64,000 nt of DNA from Musa acuminata AAA Group. Taxonomy: Eukaryota > Streptophyta > Magnoliopsida > Zingiberales > Musaceae. The position numbers and the translations under genes were made by a program. Below the pieces are notes generated by a model. The model made no database searches. It saw only the letters and a program-made list of their open reading frames with translations, and was not told where the DNA came from. Position 1 is the first letter of the stretch; each line of letters opens with the position of its first letter. The stretch lies in NCBI RefSeq assembly GCF_036884655.1, contig NC_088340.1, forward strand, positions 10,513,501-10,577,500, read 5' to 3'. This document shows, piece after piece, positions 45,754 to 57,074 of this stretch.

Positions 45754-48477
45754 TGCTCTCATGATGTATTTTCTTTTTTATTTTAGAATTAATTTTCTTA
45801 AAAATTACATGTTTAAAAAAAAAATTATGATCATGCCAAGTAATTTCGAAAATGATAATATTGCATATTTTATGACAAACAAATAAAATGATTTTGATTG
45901 AAAATATGAAATCATGGTTAAGAAAAAATAATGTGTATTACGTTGATTTCCATTTTGATTAAAAAAAATCATGTTTGATTTGAAGAAATGCATAATGATG
46001 TAATATTAAATATTTTGATTAACAATTTTATGCATGAGATTTTAAGCTATACATGATGATAAGCATGTGTTATTTTCATGAGTGTATTTGAAAAATTATG
46101 GCAAAAATGTGCTCGAATGCATGAACTTGTTAAGATTATTTTTTGAACTTTCTTGATTCAATGTTCAAATCACTTAATTGCCATGATGATTTTACACTAT
46201 TACATGCCTTAATAACATGTTGGAAATTATGTGTTTTGGATACAAAAATTTTTATGATCATGAGCATGTTTTATCTTCATGATTGAACTTGAAAATCTAT
46301 AGCAAAACCTTGTCTGCATGAAAGTGTTAAATTTCATTTTCAGATTTTCTTGATCATAATAGTTCATTTTTGAGAATCTATTGATCTTGATGGTTTTATG
46401 ATGAAATTCATTTTTCGATCCTAAACGTTGATGCATGTTTAACATAAAAGAAAAAGCATGCTAACATGAAATCAATCACTTAAAATGAAATACTTAAAAA
46501 GGAGAAAATATATTATCAATGAAATCATGAATCTACTTATCTTACAAATTTTGTGAACCATAAAAATGATTTTTGGTGATTTGAATTTGAATGAGTTTTA
46601 TCCAAAATCATGATCTTGGTTTCGTGATATTTACAAATTAAGATTTATTATGAATCAAGATTTTTTCATTAATCGTTCTCCTAAGATTTTCTTTTGATTA
46701 ATTATGGAGTAGGTTTTTCAAAAAGAAATCATGTCTTTTGGTATTCACATGTTCTAATCTTTCATGATATGATTTTTATGCAATTCCTTGTATTCATGAA
46801 ATGTTTATCTCATCACCTAATAATTCTTCTTGATATTCCTTATGTGATGATAAGAATACATGAAATATTCATTAATTTGTTTTGATGTATACAAATAAGA
46901 AGTTTCGATCATGTATGATAGAATGTAATTTGACAAATTTGGTACCATCATGTTGCAAAATAAATGATGATTAGGAATCATGCATTAATGATGATTGGGA
47001 ATCATGCATTAATGATGATTGTATATTTTATGATTTGGCATGATGCATGCAATGATGAAATATTCATGAATTTGAAATGATGCATGCAATACTTATGACA
47101 ATGATGTACATAATGTATTGCATATGATATGTATCATGAATGCTTTAAATGATGAATGTTTGGTATCATGATCAACATGTTGATAAATGCTTAAAAATTT
47201 TAATGTTTGAGTATCATGTATGATATACCCATTAATGATGATTGATTTTATTTTTCGGTATCGTGCATGAAAAAAAATGTTTTTAAAATTATGTATGTTT
47301 TAATTTGAATATATAATGATGCACAAATAAAATTGATACTTACCTTTGTCATAATATGAAAATTAAAAAAAGGGTCTTCCCTTCTTTTTGACAATGACAA
47401 AGGGGGAGCAAGAATTTCTAGCGTGGACATCATGAAAAGAGGCAAACTAGCTAGCTTACATAATTCAAGATGAAAGCAAAAATTACACTCCTCTAAAGAG
47501 AATATGCAAATGTAACACTTGCCAAATTGTTTGCTTACCTCATGTAAAACATTATCTCTTGCTAGTTTGGCATTTTGCTATCTTGCACTTTGCAAAGAAA
47601 GCAAAAATGACACTTCTCAAAAGAGAAGAAAGAGCTTGTTATCTTGAACATCACAAGCTTGCCAAACAAAAATTGTAAAAGTGCTATCTTGCCTATCTCA
47701 AGAAGTAAAACTTGCAACTTGCACATTGCAATAAGAAGCAAGAATCATAAGCTTACACAAGAAAGCTATCTTGCATTTGCTTTCGAAATTTTTACTAGCT
47801 TGTATATAGTAAAACTTGCATATCGTAAAAATTACTAGTTTATAGTATAAAGAGAAGCAAATAGTTGCTATCTCAAGAAAATTAAACATGCTAAACTTAC
47901 ACCTTGCAATGGAAGCAAAATTGCGAGCTCAAACATTGCAAAGGAAGCAAAAATTTGCTAGCTTGCAACTTGCATATTTCAAGAAGCAAGAGTTGCCTTC
48001 TTGAACATCTCTAAATTGCTAGCTTGCAAGTTCTAAAATGTTGTAACATTGCTAGCTTGCATGTTCTAAAAGTGCTATCTTGTATGCTGTAAAACTTGCA
48101 TATCTAAAACTTGATAGCTTGAATGTTCTAAGCATGATGTAACATTTGCTAAATTTTCTGGCTTCAAAACTGCATGATGATAAAACTTGATATTATGTTC
48201 TTCATACAATAAACTAATATTCCAAACACAAGAATAGTTGGACTTCTCCTTTTTGTTGATGACAAAGGAGGAGAAGTACGATGTTAAGCATAAGTTTATG
48301 CATAAGTTCATGATGACGTGTTGCAAGTATTCATGATGAATATTGCAATGACTTGAATTCAGTTTGAATTCAAGATTCTATCAATATGGCATATTGATAG
48401 GGGGGAGTTTGTTTAAACTCCGGGAGTTAAGTTTAACTCCGTCATCAAGTGGTTGTCATCATCAAAAAGGGGGAGAT
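45754..48477 (+). other. Sirevirus D internal non-coding region with PPT-like motifs
   Basis: 2.7 kb, AT-rich, no supportable ORF, taking the place of the gag 3' end and all of pol. PPT-like motifs: AAAGGGGGAGCA at 47399-47410, a variant (AAAGGAGGAGAA) near 48264, and the true PPT (A5, G5, AGAT) at 48464-48477. From 47430 to 48120 it is packed with degenerate CTAGCTTGCA / AAAGAAGCAAAA words; 46963-47025 has a 24-bp tandem repeat. Confidence 0.85.
46963..47025. repeat. 24-bp tandem repeat in Sirevirus D
   Basis: Unit AATGATGATTAGGAATCATG plus four bases, two full copies with one difference and a partial third. It lies within the TGATGCATG-rich part of the internal region. Confidence 0.85.
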
Positions 48478-50484
48478 TATTGAATCTCGTATTTTGATGA
48501 TGAAACTACTTGATATATGTTTATGATTTAATGTGCGTTTTGAGTGACGCGGGATGCTTCGATCAGGATGAGACAATTAAAGCAGGAAAATCATGTTGTG
48601 CCGGAGGAACATGTCAGAAGATTGGACGTCGGGCCGGTGGATCGGTCGACATATCGACAGAAGGCTTCGGGCCGTGGACTCGGGCATCGGACCAAGAAGA
48701 GCGGGTATTGTGCCAAGGATATCGGAGTTGCGGAGTCAACTGGCCGATTGGGCAATAGGCTGCAGGAGAGGACGATGCGCCGAAGAATCGAACGAAGCGT
48801 CGAGGGACCAATGACATGCCAGACAACTTGGTTAATTGCTTAGGATTAATTGTCTCAATCGAAGTCTTGTTTTAAGTGTGCAGGATTAACTACGATGAAA
48901 GTAAGATATGCGGCAGGAGTTGCGCCGGAGTCAAGACAATGATCACGTTGGGAGTTCGAGAGTTCGACGGAAGTTCGGACATTCGTCGGAGGTTCTGCGG
49001 GAACAAATCCGAGAAGTCCATGAGCTTGCCAAAGAAGCTCGTCGGAACTCACCAAGTGGATCGTCGTAAGTCCAGGAGTTTGCCGGAAGTCCGCAGGAGC
49101 ATCACCGAGGGTTCATCGGATGATCGACGGAAGTTCGCCGGAAGAAGCGATTGACGCACTGGAGAAAGTTACAGTAAATGTCTTAGGAAATATCGTAGTT
49201 AGCACAATAATTAAGTTGGAAATGGGAGGTGATCCCATTAACTTAATCTTGGGGAAATTGGGCCCCTGAAAAACCCAAATTGGGCCAAATGGATCAACCC
49301 ATTCGGACCCTGATTTCTGCTAGGCGGTTGAACCGCCCCAGCCAGGCGGTGGCACCACCTGGGCTCAGTCTTCGAGCGAAATTGGGCGGTGCAACCGCCC
49401 CTAACAGGAGGTGGCACCGCCTGGGCTCGGTCTCCGAGCTCTGGATGAGCGGTGCAACCGCCTCAGTCAAGCGGTGGCACTACCTGAGCTCGGTCTTCGA
49501 GCTCTGGTAGGAGGTGCAACCGCCCTTGAGAGGAGGTGGCACCGCCCAGAGGCTCAGTCTTCGAGCTCTGCCAGGCGGTGCAACCGCTAGATCCCGGAAT
49601 TCCGGGAATTGACAGTTTTGAGCTCCAAATTCAAACTGGGTTGGGGCCTATAAATATCCCACCCTTTCAGCACTGAAAGGGCACCCAAAAACCACCGAAA
49701 TTCTGATTTTACTTTGTGATTTTTAGAGCTCAAAAGTGTTGTATGAGTTGAAAGTTCTTCTTCCTCTTTTCTTCAAAGTCCTAATATGTTAAGAGAGGAA
49801 AGGAAATTCTGTAAGGGTTGTCTCCTAAGCCCATCAAAAGGAGTGAAACTGTAAAAGGGTGGTTGGCCTTCGCCTATTGAAGGAAGGCCTCTAGTTGACG
49901 TCAGTGACCTCATCGGTGGAGGAAGCCAAAAGTGGAGTAGGTCAAGATTGACCGAACCACTCTAAATCTCGGTTTGCATTTACTTTGAGCATCTTACCTT
50001 TACTGTAAACCTCCTCAAAAGCTTACTGCTTTTTGCGCATATACGATTGGGTTTCAAGCTTTGCACTTTCTGAATCGGCGTTTAGACGTGAATCAGTTTT
50101 ATCGTACGATCATCATATTTCAGTTTGCGTTTACATTTTGATTTCTATCATAACTGCAAACTGCCTTTATATCCTTGCTTTAACTGCATCTCGCTTAATT
50201 AAGTGATTTACGAATCAGCATTTAGACGTAAATCAGTTTTTCCGTACGAATATCATATTTCAGTTTGCGCCTACTATCTGATTTGAACCATTACTGCAAA
50301 TTACATTTATATCTTTGCTGCATCTCGCTTAATCAAAAGTTAAAGTGATTTACGAATTGGCTTTCTTACTGAAATCACTTTTATCGAACGAACGCAGTTT
50401 ATTTTAATCATAGAAGGTTTTTCGCTACACTAATTCACCACCCCCCCACCCCCCCCCCCCCTCTTAGTGCTCTTGATCCTAACA
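48478..50484 (+). repeat. 3' LTR of Sirevirus D
   Basis: 2007 bp, nearly identical by eye to 42719-44743. It starts TATTGAATCTCG, and its GGCGGTGCAACC motif array is one repeat segment of about 19 bp shorter. TATAAATA 49649-49656; leader hairpin 49865-49889; terminal hairpin 50427-50470 with an enlarged C-rich loop. It ends at the duplication ATAAA. Confidence 0.95.
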
Positions 50485-50489
50485 ATAAA

Positions 50490-50870
50490 TACTGCTATTT
50501 ACAAAACAGAAATCAAAAGACCTATTAGAGAATACCTTAGTCGAGATCTTCAAGAGGATGAAGGATTGATTCTTGATCTTATAGGGAATAGGCTGTTTTG
50601 GACAGCTAAAGGGGAGGAATGGAGTTGGAGGAGAGTTTAGAGCTGTAAGGAGGAGAAGAGAATGAGTTGGGGTCAATTCTACCGTCGACCCTAGCTCGGG
50701 TTTAAAAGGGGCAGGTTACAGGTGGTGGCACCGCTGCTTGGGCGGTGCAACCGCTTGCCACCCGTGACAGCCAGCGGTTCTACCGCCAGCTGGGCAGTGC
50801 CACCACCTATAGGTAGTGAGCACTGCTTTTAGGGGTGTGTGGGCTGATGTGGGTGTTTTCAATTTGAAGG
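50490..50870 (-). promoter_or_regulatory. Promoter-like and leader segment before the extra gene of Sirevirus E
   Basis: On the minus strand, GGTGG-GGCACC and GCGGTTGCACCGCC-type inverted motifs (50870-50715), like those upstream of the LTR TATA boxes, are followed by CCTTTTAAACCC (50709-50698) and then a pyrimidine-rich, leader-like stretch. That stretch runs to the ATG now at 42715 once Sirevirus D is removed. The arrangement looks like an internal promoter built from LTR-type sequence. An old LTR fragment is the alternative. Transcription is not shown. Confidence 0.45.
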
Positions 50871-51350
50871 GAGTGTTTGTTTGTGAAGTACACAACACTA
50901 ATTATATAATCATATAAAAATTCACATCACAAGATGAGAAAATTTGTGCGTTCATGATCAATCTTATGAAATACATACTCTACTCAAATGTCATATAGAG
51001 CTTATTTGTCTTCAATATGTTCATGACTTACATCATACAAAATTTGTATACAAACTTAGCTTGCCAGCCGTAAGCTCATGATCTTATGAGATATACTTGG
51101 ATCCGAAAAAATTGAGGAAGGAATGTATCTAATGAATTCAGAAAATCCGAAGGATGTGTGAAGGGGAATTCATGCATAAGAGTTTATAGATTTCAAAATT
51201 TGAGGGATTAACTTAAGAGTTTATCACGCAAGATTGCATCATTAACGTATGGCATATTAGTATCATTTTGTAATTGATTCTATTTATCCTCTTTTTACTA
51301 TTTTAGCTAGAGAGTGTTATGAGTCATTTTGGATCTTTGGTCAAAAATCT
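50871..51350 (-). other. Sirevirus E non-coding segment replacing pol
   Basis: AT-rich, no ORF; joins the protease remnant on the right to the promoter-like segment on the left. Integrase, RT and RNase H are absent. Confidence 0.6.
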
Positions 51351-52971
51351 TGAGCACCCAAAAAGCAAGATATCATCTCTTGCTCCTAGCTTGTGATGGT
51401 ATACGTTTCTAAAAAGGATGATTTTTAGGTACCCATTTAATCTTGGGTGCCTCAAAAATCGATCTAAATTGTTTGTCATGTTAAATGGAGTTCTTTATGG
51501 TTCCTTTTGGAACCCAAATCAATTTGTTAGGACTAATCTTCTTGAATAGACAATGATAAGTTCTATGTCCATGCAACAAAAGTTGCACTTGTTTTGGTCT
51601 GAAACATGCAAGATAGGGCCTTTAATGAAGGTGGTTGGATTTTAGTGAGGACTTCTCACAAATCCGATTCTACTTCTTTTAAGAACGTGACCCTTATTTG
51701 TAAGGATCATATTCAAAGATTTGCTACCAACCTTAAATTTCTTCAAGGTGTCCTTGAGTAGCAAGTTCTCCTTTTGGAGAATTTCTAAATTATGACATTT
51801 CATACATGGAGCTAAACTATCATTATGTTTAATTTTTAATTTATCAAAATTACTAACAAGAATATCATGCTCCTTTTTTTAACAATTTATATTTTTCACA
51901 AATTATTTTGCATTCAACAAATAAATCATGGAAAGCATTTAACAATTCATTAAAAGATAAATCTACACTAATTAAATTTGATACCTCCTCTCTGATGGCT
52001 ATAAGTGCGTAATGAGCAACTTGCTCGGTGTTGGACTCCTCTTCTTTGGATGCGCTTGAGTCATCTCATATTGCTTTGAGCACCTTTTTCTTTGATGTTC
52101 TCTTCTTGGCTTGGGAATAATCACTTTTATAGTATCCCGGCTTCTTGCATTCATAGCAAATAACTTAGTCCTTTTTGGGTTCAAATTTATTTTTAGTGTC
52201 ATTTTTAAATTTATTTTTTTTAATAATTTTTTAAAATTTTCTTGTTGGAAGTGCCAAGTCATCGTCAAAGTCCTCATCACTTAAGTTTTCTCTCAAGTGG
52301 TCTTCTAAAGTTCTAAGTGTCATATCCTTCCTGTTCTTTGGTAGGATGTCTTCATGCTCTTCATGAGCTTTGCAAGTCATTTTGTAGGTCATTAATGACC
52401 CAATTAATTCTTCAAGAGAAAAGTTGTTTAAATCTTTAGCCTCTTAAATAGTAGTGACTTTAGGGTCCCAACTCTTTGGAAGGGATCTTAGAATTTTATT
52501 AATGAGCTCAAAATCCGAAAAACTTTTACCGAGTCCTTTTAGACCATTGACGATATCCGTGAAATGGGTATACATCTCACCTATGGTCTCGCTTGGTTTC
52601 ATCCAAAAAGGTTTATAAGAATATACTAAAAGATTGATTTTTGACTCTTTCACTCTACTTGTGCCTTCGTGAGTCACTTCGAATGTATGCCAAATATCAA
52701 ATGTAATTTCACAAATCGAAACACAATTGAACTCATTTTTATCAAGTGCACAAAATAAGACATTAAGAGCGAAGGTCTTCTTTTCCAATTCATTCCAATT
52801 GATCATTGGAAGAGAAGACTTTGAAAATCCATGTTCAACAATATTCTAAAGTTCAAAATCCATGGAAATAAGGAAGATCCTCATTCGGGTCTTCCATTAG
52901 GTGTAGTCCATCCCATTGAACATGGGCGGATGTGTAATAGAGTGACCCTCTTGGTTTCTGGCATATGTCAT
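51351..52971 (-). pseudogene. Degenerate gag and first protease codons of Sirevirus E
   Basis: Collinear with element B Gag from ATG 52971 to the UAG at 51409-51411. It shows LFCALDKNEFN, HEGTSRVKESKINLL, LRSLPKSWDPKV and DILPKNRKDM, with stops at several tryptophan or glutamine codons and small deletions. The CCHC knuckle is broken (CYECKKPGYYKSDY: histidine and last cysteine to tyrosine). After the UAG the frame reads [11 protein letters not shown], a stop, YL, and then a frameshifted remnant of the protease motif, after which pol is gone. The longest open pieces are 51999-52280 and 52444-52806. Confidence 0.88.
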
Positions 52972-53020
52972 CTCTCTTGGGTTTTAATCCAACTGAGAGT
53001 AAACCCACTCTGATACCAAT

Positions 53021-54394
53021 TGTTAGGATCAAGAGCACTAAGAGGGGGGAGGTGAATTAGTGCAGCGGAAAACTTTCATAGGTTCAAAAAGACTTCGTAT
53101 GAAAACCATTTCGGAAATATCTTTAACTTGAGAGCAAATGGAAGTACAATTGATGTAAAGCAACGGAGGCAGATTGCAATTAAGATAAATAGCAGAATGT
53201 AAATACAAACCGAGATTTAGAATGGTTCGGTCAATCTTGACCTACATCCACTTTTGGCTTCCTCTGACGAGGTCACCGACGTCTACTAGAGGCCTTCCTT
53301 TAATAGGCGAAGGCCAACCACCCTTTTACAGCTTTTCTCCTTTTGACGGGTTTAGGAGACAACCTTTATAGATTTTCACTCCTCTCTTGAATGATCCACA
53401 CTTAAAAAGAAAGAGAGAGAAGAACTTCTAGCCTTTTATAACACTTTTAAGCTCTTAAATACTTAGAATAAAAACAAGCTTTCGGTTCTCCTTTCATGCA
53501 GAAAGGGTGGGGTTTATATAGGCCCCAATCAATTTGAAATTGGAGCTCAAAAGTGTCATCTCACGGATTTCTAGGGTCCTGCCGGTACCACCACCATAAT
53601 TGGGTGGTACTATCGCCTGGCATCTGACACTGAGCAGTACTACCGCTCAATCTGGATGGTACTACTGCCTGATGTCGCTCGGAGACAGAGCTCGGGCGGT
53701 ACCATCGCTTGACGTCGCTCGGAGATCGAGCTCGGGCGATACCACCGCCTGACAGGGCTGGTACCACTACTGGCAGTAATAACTACCGGCGGTACCACTG
53801 CCTGATAAGGGTGGTACTACTGCCCAGAATTCCTGGGAGACCAAGTCTCCTAAGCAGTGCCACCGCCTGGCAAGAATTCTGGGTCCGAATGGACTGATAC
53901 ATTCGGCCCAATTTGGGTATGCCAAGGGCCCAATTGGCTCCAGATTAAGTTAATGGGATCACCTCCCAATCCTAACTTAATCTACATGCTAACTACGACA
54001 ATTAAGATATTATAACTGCAATTTGTGTTCCAGTGCGTCAATCGCTTCTTCCGTCGAGCTTCTAGCGAACTTCCGGTGAACATCCGACGAACCCTCGACA
54101 ATGCTCCGATGGACTCCCGGCAAACTCCTGGACTTGCGACGATCCTCTTGGCGAATTCCGATGAGCTTCTTTGATAAGCTCCTGAACTTCTTGGATTGTT
54201 CCCGCAGAACCTCCGACGACCGTCCGGACTTCCGACGAACTCTCGAACCCCCAGCGTGATCTTGGTCTTGACTCCGGCTCAACACCTGCTGCATATCTTA
54301 CTGCCATTGTAGTTAATCCTGCACACTTATCTCAACATATAGATTAGATAAACAAATGATAATTGACTTCATCATCAAAATTCAAAATTCAATA
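53021..54394 (-). repeat. 5' LTR of Sirevirus E
   Basis: About 1374 bp, TGTTAGGATCAAG... on the + strand to AATTCAATA near 54394 (the intact terminus would be CAACA). A primer-binding site follows at 53007-53018 (TGGTATCAGAGT on the element strand). TATA-like TTTATATA at 53513-53520; leader hairpin 53291-53315; terminal hairpin 53035-53063. Many GGCGGTACCACCGCC-like palindromes at 53580-53870. Confidence 0.88.
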
Positions 54395-54645
54395 AATGTC
54401 CCTCTCAAGTAACATATAACCAAGATTATTTAGGATCTGTGTTTAAAGGTGAATCGGTCTCATTATTATGATCTCATTACAATCTGATTCTCATTGCACA
54501 GATCCATGGACATCACAATATATTCGAGCAATAGGCAATATAAAGTGATAAAATATCAAATAATAATAATAAGCAAAAAGACTACATGTCAAGTCATATG
54601 TGTCATCACTTACGTGATTGGCTTATAGGGCACATATGACTAGCA
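54395..54645 (-). repeat. Fragment of a Copia T-type LTR
   Basis: The reverse complement matches the first about 240 bp of the LTR at 20712-20960 (TGCTAGTCAT..., CCAATCACGTG, TATTGTGATATCCATGGATC). It ends exactly at the LTR terminus at 54645. It is squeezed between the end of Sirevirus E and a truncated Sirevirus F LTR, so it marks a second copy of the T family, broken by a later insertion or deletion. Confidence 0.85.
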
Positions 54646-55696
54646 GGAACATGTTAGAAGATTGGACATCGAGCCGAAGGATCGGTCGATGTGTCAGTAG
54701 AAGGCTTCATATGTCAGTAGAAGGCTTCGTGCCATGAGTTCGGGCATCGAGCCAAGAAGATCGGATATTGCGCCAAGGATATTGGATGTTGCGGGAAGAC
54801 AACATACCGATTAGACAATATGCCGAAGGAGAGGACGATGTGCTGAAGGTTCGCAATGACATGTTGGACAATATGTGATTAATGCTTTATAATAATTATC
54901 TAGATTGAAGTAGGTTTAGTTCAAATTAGGTTGGTTTAGAATGTAATTAGGTCAACTCAATTAGGGGTCAATTGGGCTTGAATCGAGGTTATTTTAGGCC
55001 AAGTGGATGGCTCATTCAATGATCCAAAAGTTGAGTCAGGTGGTGGAATCATCAACAGTTCAATCTTGAAGACAATCTTTGAGGCTGTGTTAGACGGTTG
55101 TACCGCCTAGTGTCAATGAGTATTAGTGGTGGTACTACCAGTACCCCAAAATCCTGAGGATTTAAATTTTAACTTCATTTTTTGAATCCATTTGGGGCCT
55201 ATAAAAACCCCACTCATCCCTGCTTAGTGAACACATGAACTGAGAACATAAATTGGGGAAAACGTTATTGTAATCTTGAGAGTTCCCCTCTTCTTCTCTA
55301 AGAGTGTAATTTCTGTTTAAGGGAGAGTTGAGTGATTGTAAAGGTTATCTCCTAAACCTGTAAAAAGGATAAAAGAGTTGTAAAAGGGTAGTTGGTCTTT
55401 GCCTATTGAAGGAAGACTGATAATGGACGCCAGTGGCCTTAACGGAGGGGGAATCGGGAGTGGACGTAGGTAACAATAACTGAACCACTATAAAATTGGT
55501 ATGCACTTTCTTATTGCACTTCATTATTATTATTTTCTACCTTAATTGCTTATCACTCTTATTCTAAGTTAAGCACACTTTTAATATCTTTTCTGATATA
55601 TTTTTATCAAGCTAAAAGTTTTGAATCGACTTAATTTTTGTGATAGCACTAATTCACACCCCCCCCCCCCTCTTAGTGCCCGTCATGATCCTAACA
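54646..55696 (+). repeat. 5' LTR of Sirevirus F, 5'-truncated
   Basis: Begins GGAACATGTTAGAAG, which corresponds to about base 120 of the other LTRs, and ends GATCCTAACA. TATAAAA at 55200-55207; leader hairpin GGTCTT...AAGACT at 55394-55418; terminal hairpin GCACTAA...TTAGTGC at 55646-55679. A short local duplication of GTCAGTAGAAGGCTTC lies near 54690-54730. Confidence 0.85.
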
Positions 55697-55744
55697 GTTC
55701 ATATCAGAGCCAGTTTCTCTCTATTTGGTTTAACATCCAAGAGA

Positions 55745-55789
55745 GATTACTTTTCCTGGCTTTCAAGAGGGTCATTATATCGTTCATCC
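55745..55789 (+). pseudogene. Sirevirus F gag, first codons before the G insertion
   Basis: Reads ITFPGFQEGHYIVHP in the frame of Sirevirus Gag, with ATT in place of the ATG. The frame resumes at 63825. With the start codon lost it is probably dead. Confidence 0.7.
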
Positions 55790-57022
55790 TGTTGAATCTC
55801 GGATTTTGATGATAAAATCAATTGATGGGTTAATTGATCTAATCCATATTATTGAGTTAAGTGTGTAGGATTAACTATGATAACCAAAAAACACAAAGCA
55901 AGAATACCGGAGTCAAGATCGATGGACGTTTAAGAGTCCAAAGAATCGTCGGAGATGTTGCCGGAACCAACCGAGAAGAAATCGGGAACCTAGCGGAATT
56001 TTCGGAAGTTCGCCGAAGAGATCGTCGGAGGTTCACGGAGATCACCGAGAAGGCTCGGCTACTCGTTAAAGTCATCACAAGATCAGGAGCTTGCAGGGAG
56101 TCCGTCGGAAGAAGTTCGTCGGAAAGCTCGCCGGAACAAGACTCGACGTTCGCGGTTGAAAACTTGCTTAGGATGTTTTTTTGTTATGTAGTTCACTTGT
56201 AATTAGGATTAGGATTAAGAGATAATCCTATATCCTGGTTAGGGGCCAACTGGGCCCAAAGTCAGATTTGGTTTGGGCTAAAATTAAGCCAAACCAGTGA
56301 ATCAGAGAGCTAGGCGATGGCACCGCCTGGCTGGGCGGTAGCACCGCCCAGCACCCGAGAGCTGGGCGGTGACACCTCCTAGGCTGGGCGGTTACACCGT
56401 CCAGCACCCGAGCGCTGGGCGGTGGCACCGCTTGGCTGGGCGGTGGCACCGCCAGCATCGGGAACATAAGAGAATTCAAATTTTTTGGAGTCCAAATTTG
56501 AATCCTCTTGAGGCCTATAAATACCCCTCAAGTCTCAGCTGAGAATACAACTCTTTGAGCAGCAAGTGATTGAGAGAAAAGTCTTAGAAGAGTCTTTGCC
56601 TTTCTTGTTTTCAATTTGCTAGAGAGTTCTCCTCCTTCTTTCTTGCTGAAAATTTGTAAGAGGTTGAACCGCTTATAAAAGGTTGTAAGAGAGGTATTTG
56701 CCCTTCCATTTCAAGAGATTTGCTAGTGGAAGGTGGGAGCCTCATCGAAGAGGGGCCTCGCAAGTGGATGTAGGTCATTTGACCGAACCACTCTAAAATC
56801 GGCATAATCTCTGGTTTACATTTCATTATTGCTATTTACATTACTGCAAACCTTCTTACATGCTTTAGTTCCTTATTACCTTTGCTGTGCAACTTTAAGA
56901 ATACGCTTTCAAGTTAAGCTTTTTAAGTTCCGTTCTTATCGTACGAAAGATTTATCGAAACCAACATTTTAATCCGCTGCACTAATTCACCCCCCCCTCT
57001 TAGTGCCGCTCCGATCCTAACA
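55790..57022 (+). repeat. 5' LTR of Sirevirus G
   Basis: 1233 bp, TGTTGAATCTCGG to GATCCTAACA. GGCGGTGGCACCGCC-type inverted motifs at 56310-56455; TATAAATA at 56516-56523; a leader hairpin with arms CCTTCCA/TGGAAGG at 56702-56733; terminal hairpin GCACTAA...TTAGTGC at 56979-57006. Confidence 0.95.
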
Positions 57023-57024
57023 AT

Positions 57025-57036
57025 TGGTATGAGAGC
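57025..57036 (+). promoter_or_regulatory. Primer-binding site of Sirevirus G
   Basis: TGGTATGAGAGC, one mismatch from the initiator tRNA-Met complement found intact in B and D. Confidence 0.9.
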
Positions 57037-57074
57037 AAGGTTATCTCTCATATTTGGTTTAATACCCAAGAGAG

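Larger units (their letters stand above)
42719..50484 (+). mobile_element. Sirevirus D, non-autonomous, with intact LTRs and truncated gag
   Basis: 7766 bp with LTRs of 2025 and 2007 bp, primer-binding site, a short intact gag, a long AT-rich internal region and a PPT. The flanking duplication ATAAA (42714-42718 and 50485-50489) is perfect. There is no pol at all, so mobility would need proteins from a relative such as Sirevirus B, whose LTR ends and PBS are of the same type. It inserted at the start codon of the extra gene of Sirevirus E; the left duplication overlaps that ATG, which is preserved. Confidence 0.95.
40560..54394 (-). mobile_element. Sirevirus E, decayed, minus strand, split by Sirevirus D
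   Basis: Element order on the minus strand: 5' LTR (54394-53021), primer-binding site, degenerate gag (52971-51409), a few codons of protease, no further pol, a promoter-like segment (50870-50490), then after removal of Sirevirus D an extra-gene pseudogene (42715-41882) and a 3' non-coding part with a PPT-like motif at 40732-40743. No 3' LTR is found, so the left end is truncated near the TA microsatellite; the coordinate 40560 is an estimate. The continuity across D is proved by the ATAAA duplication. Confidence 0.78.
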
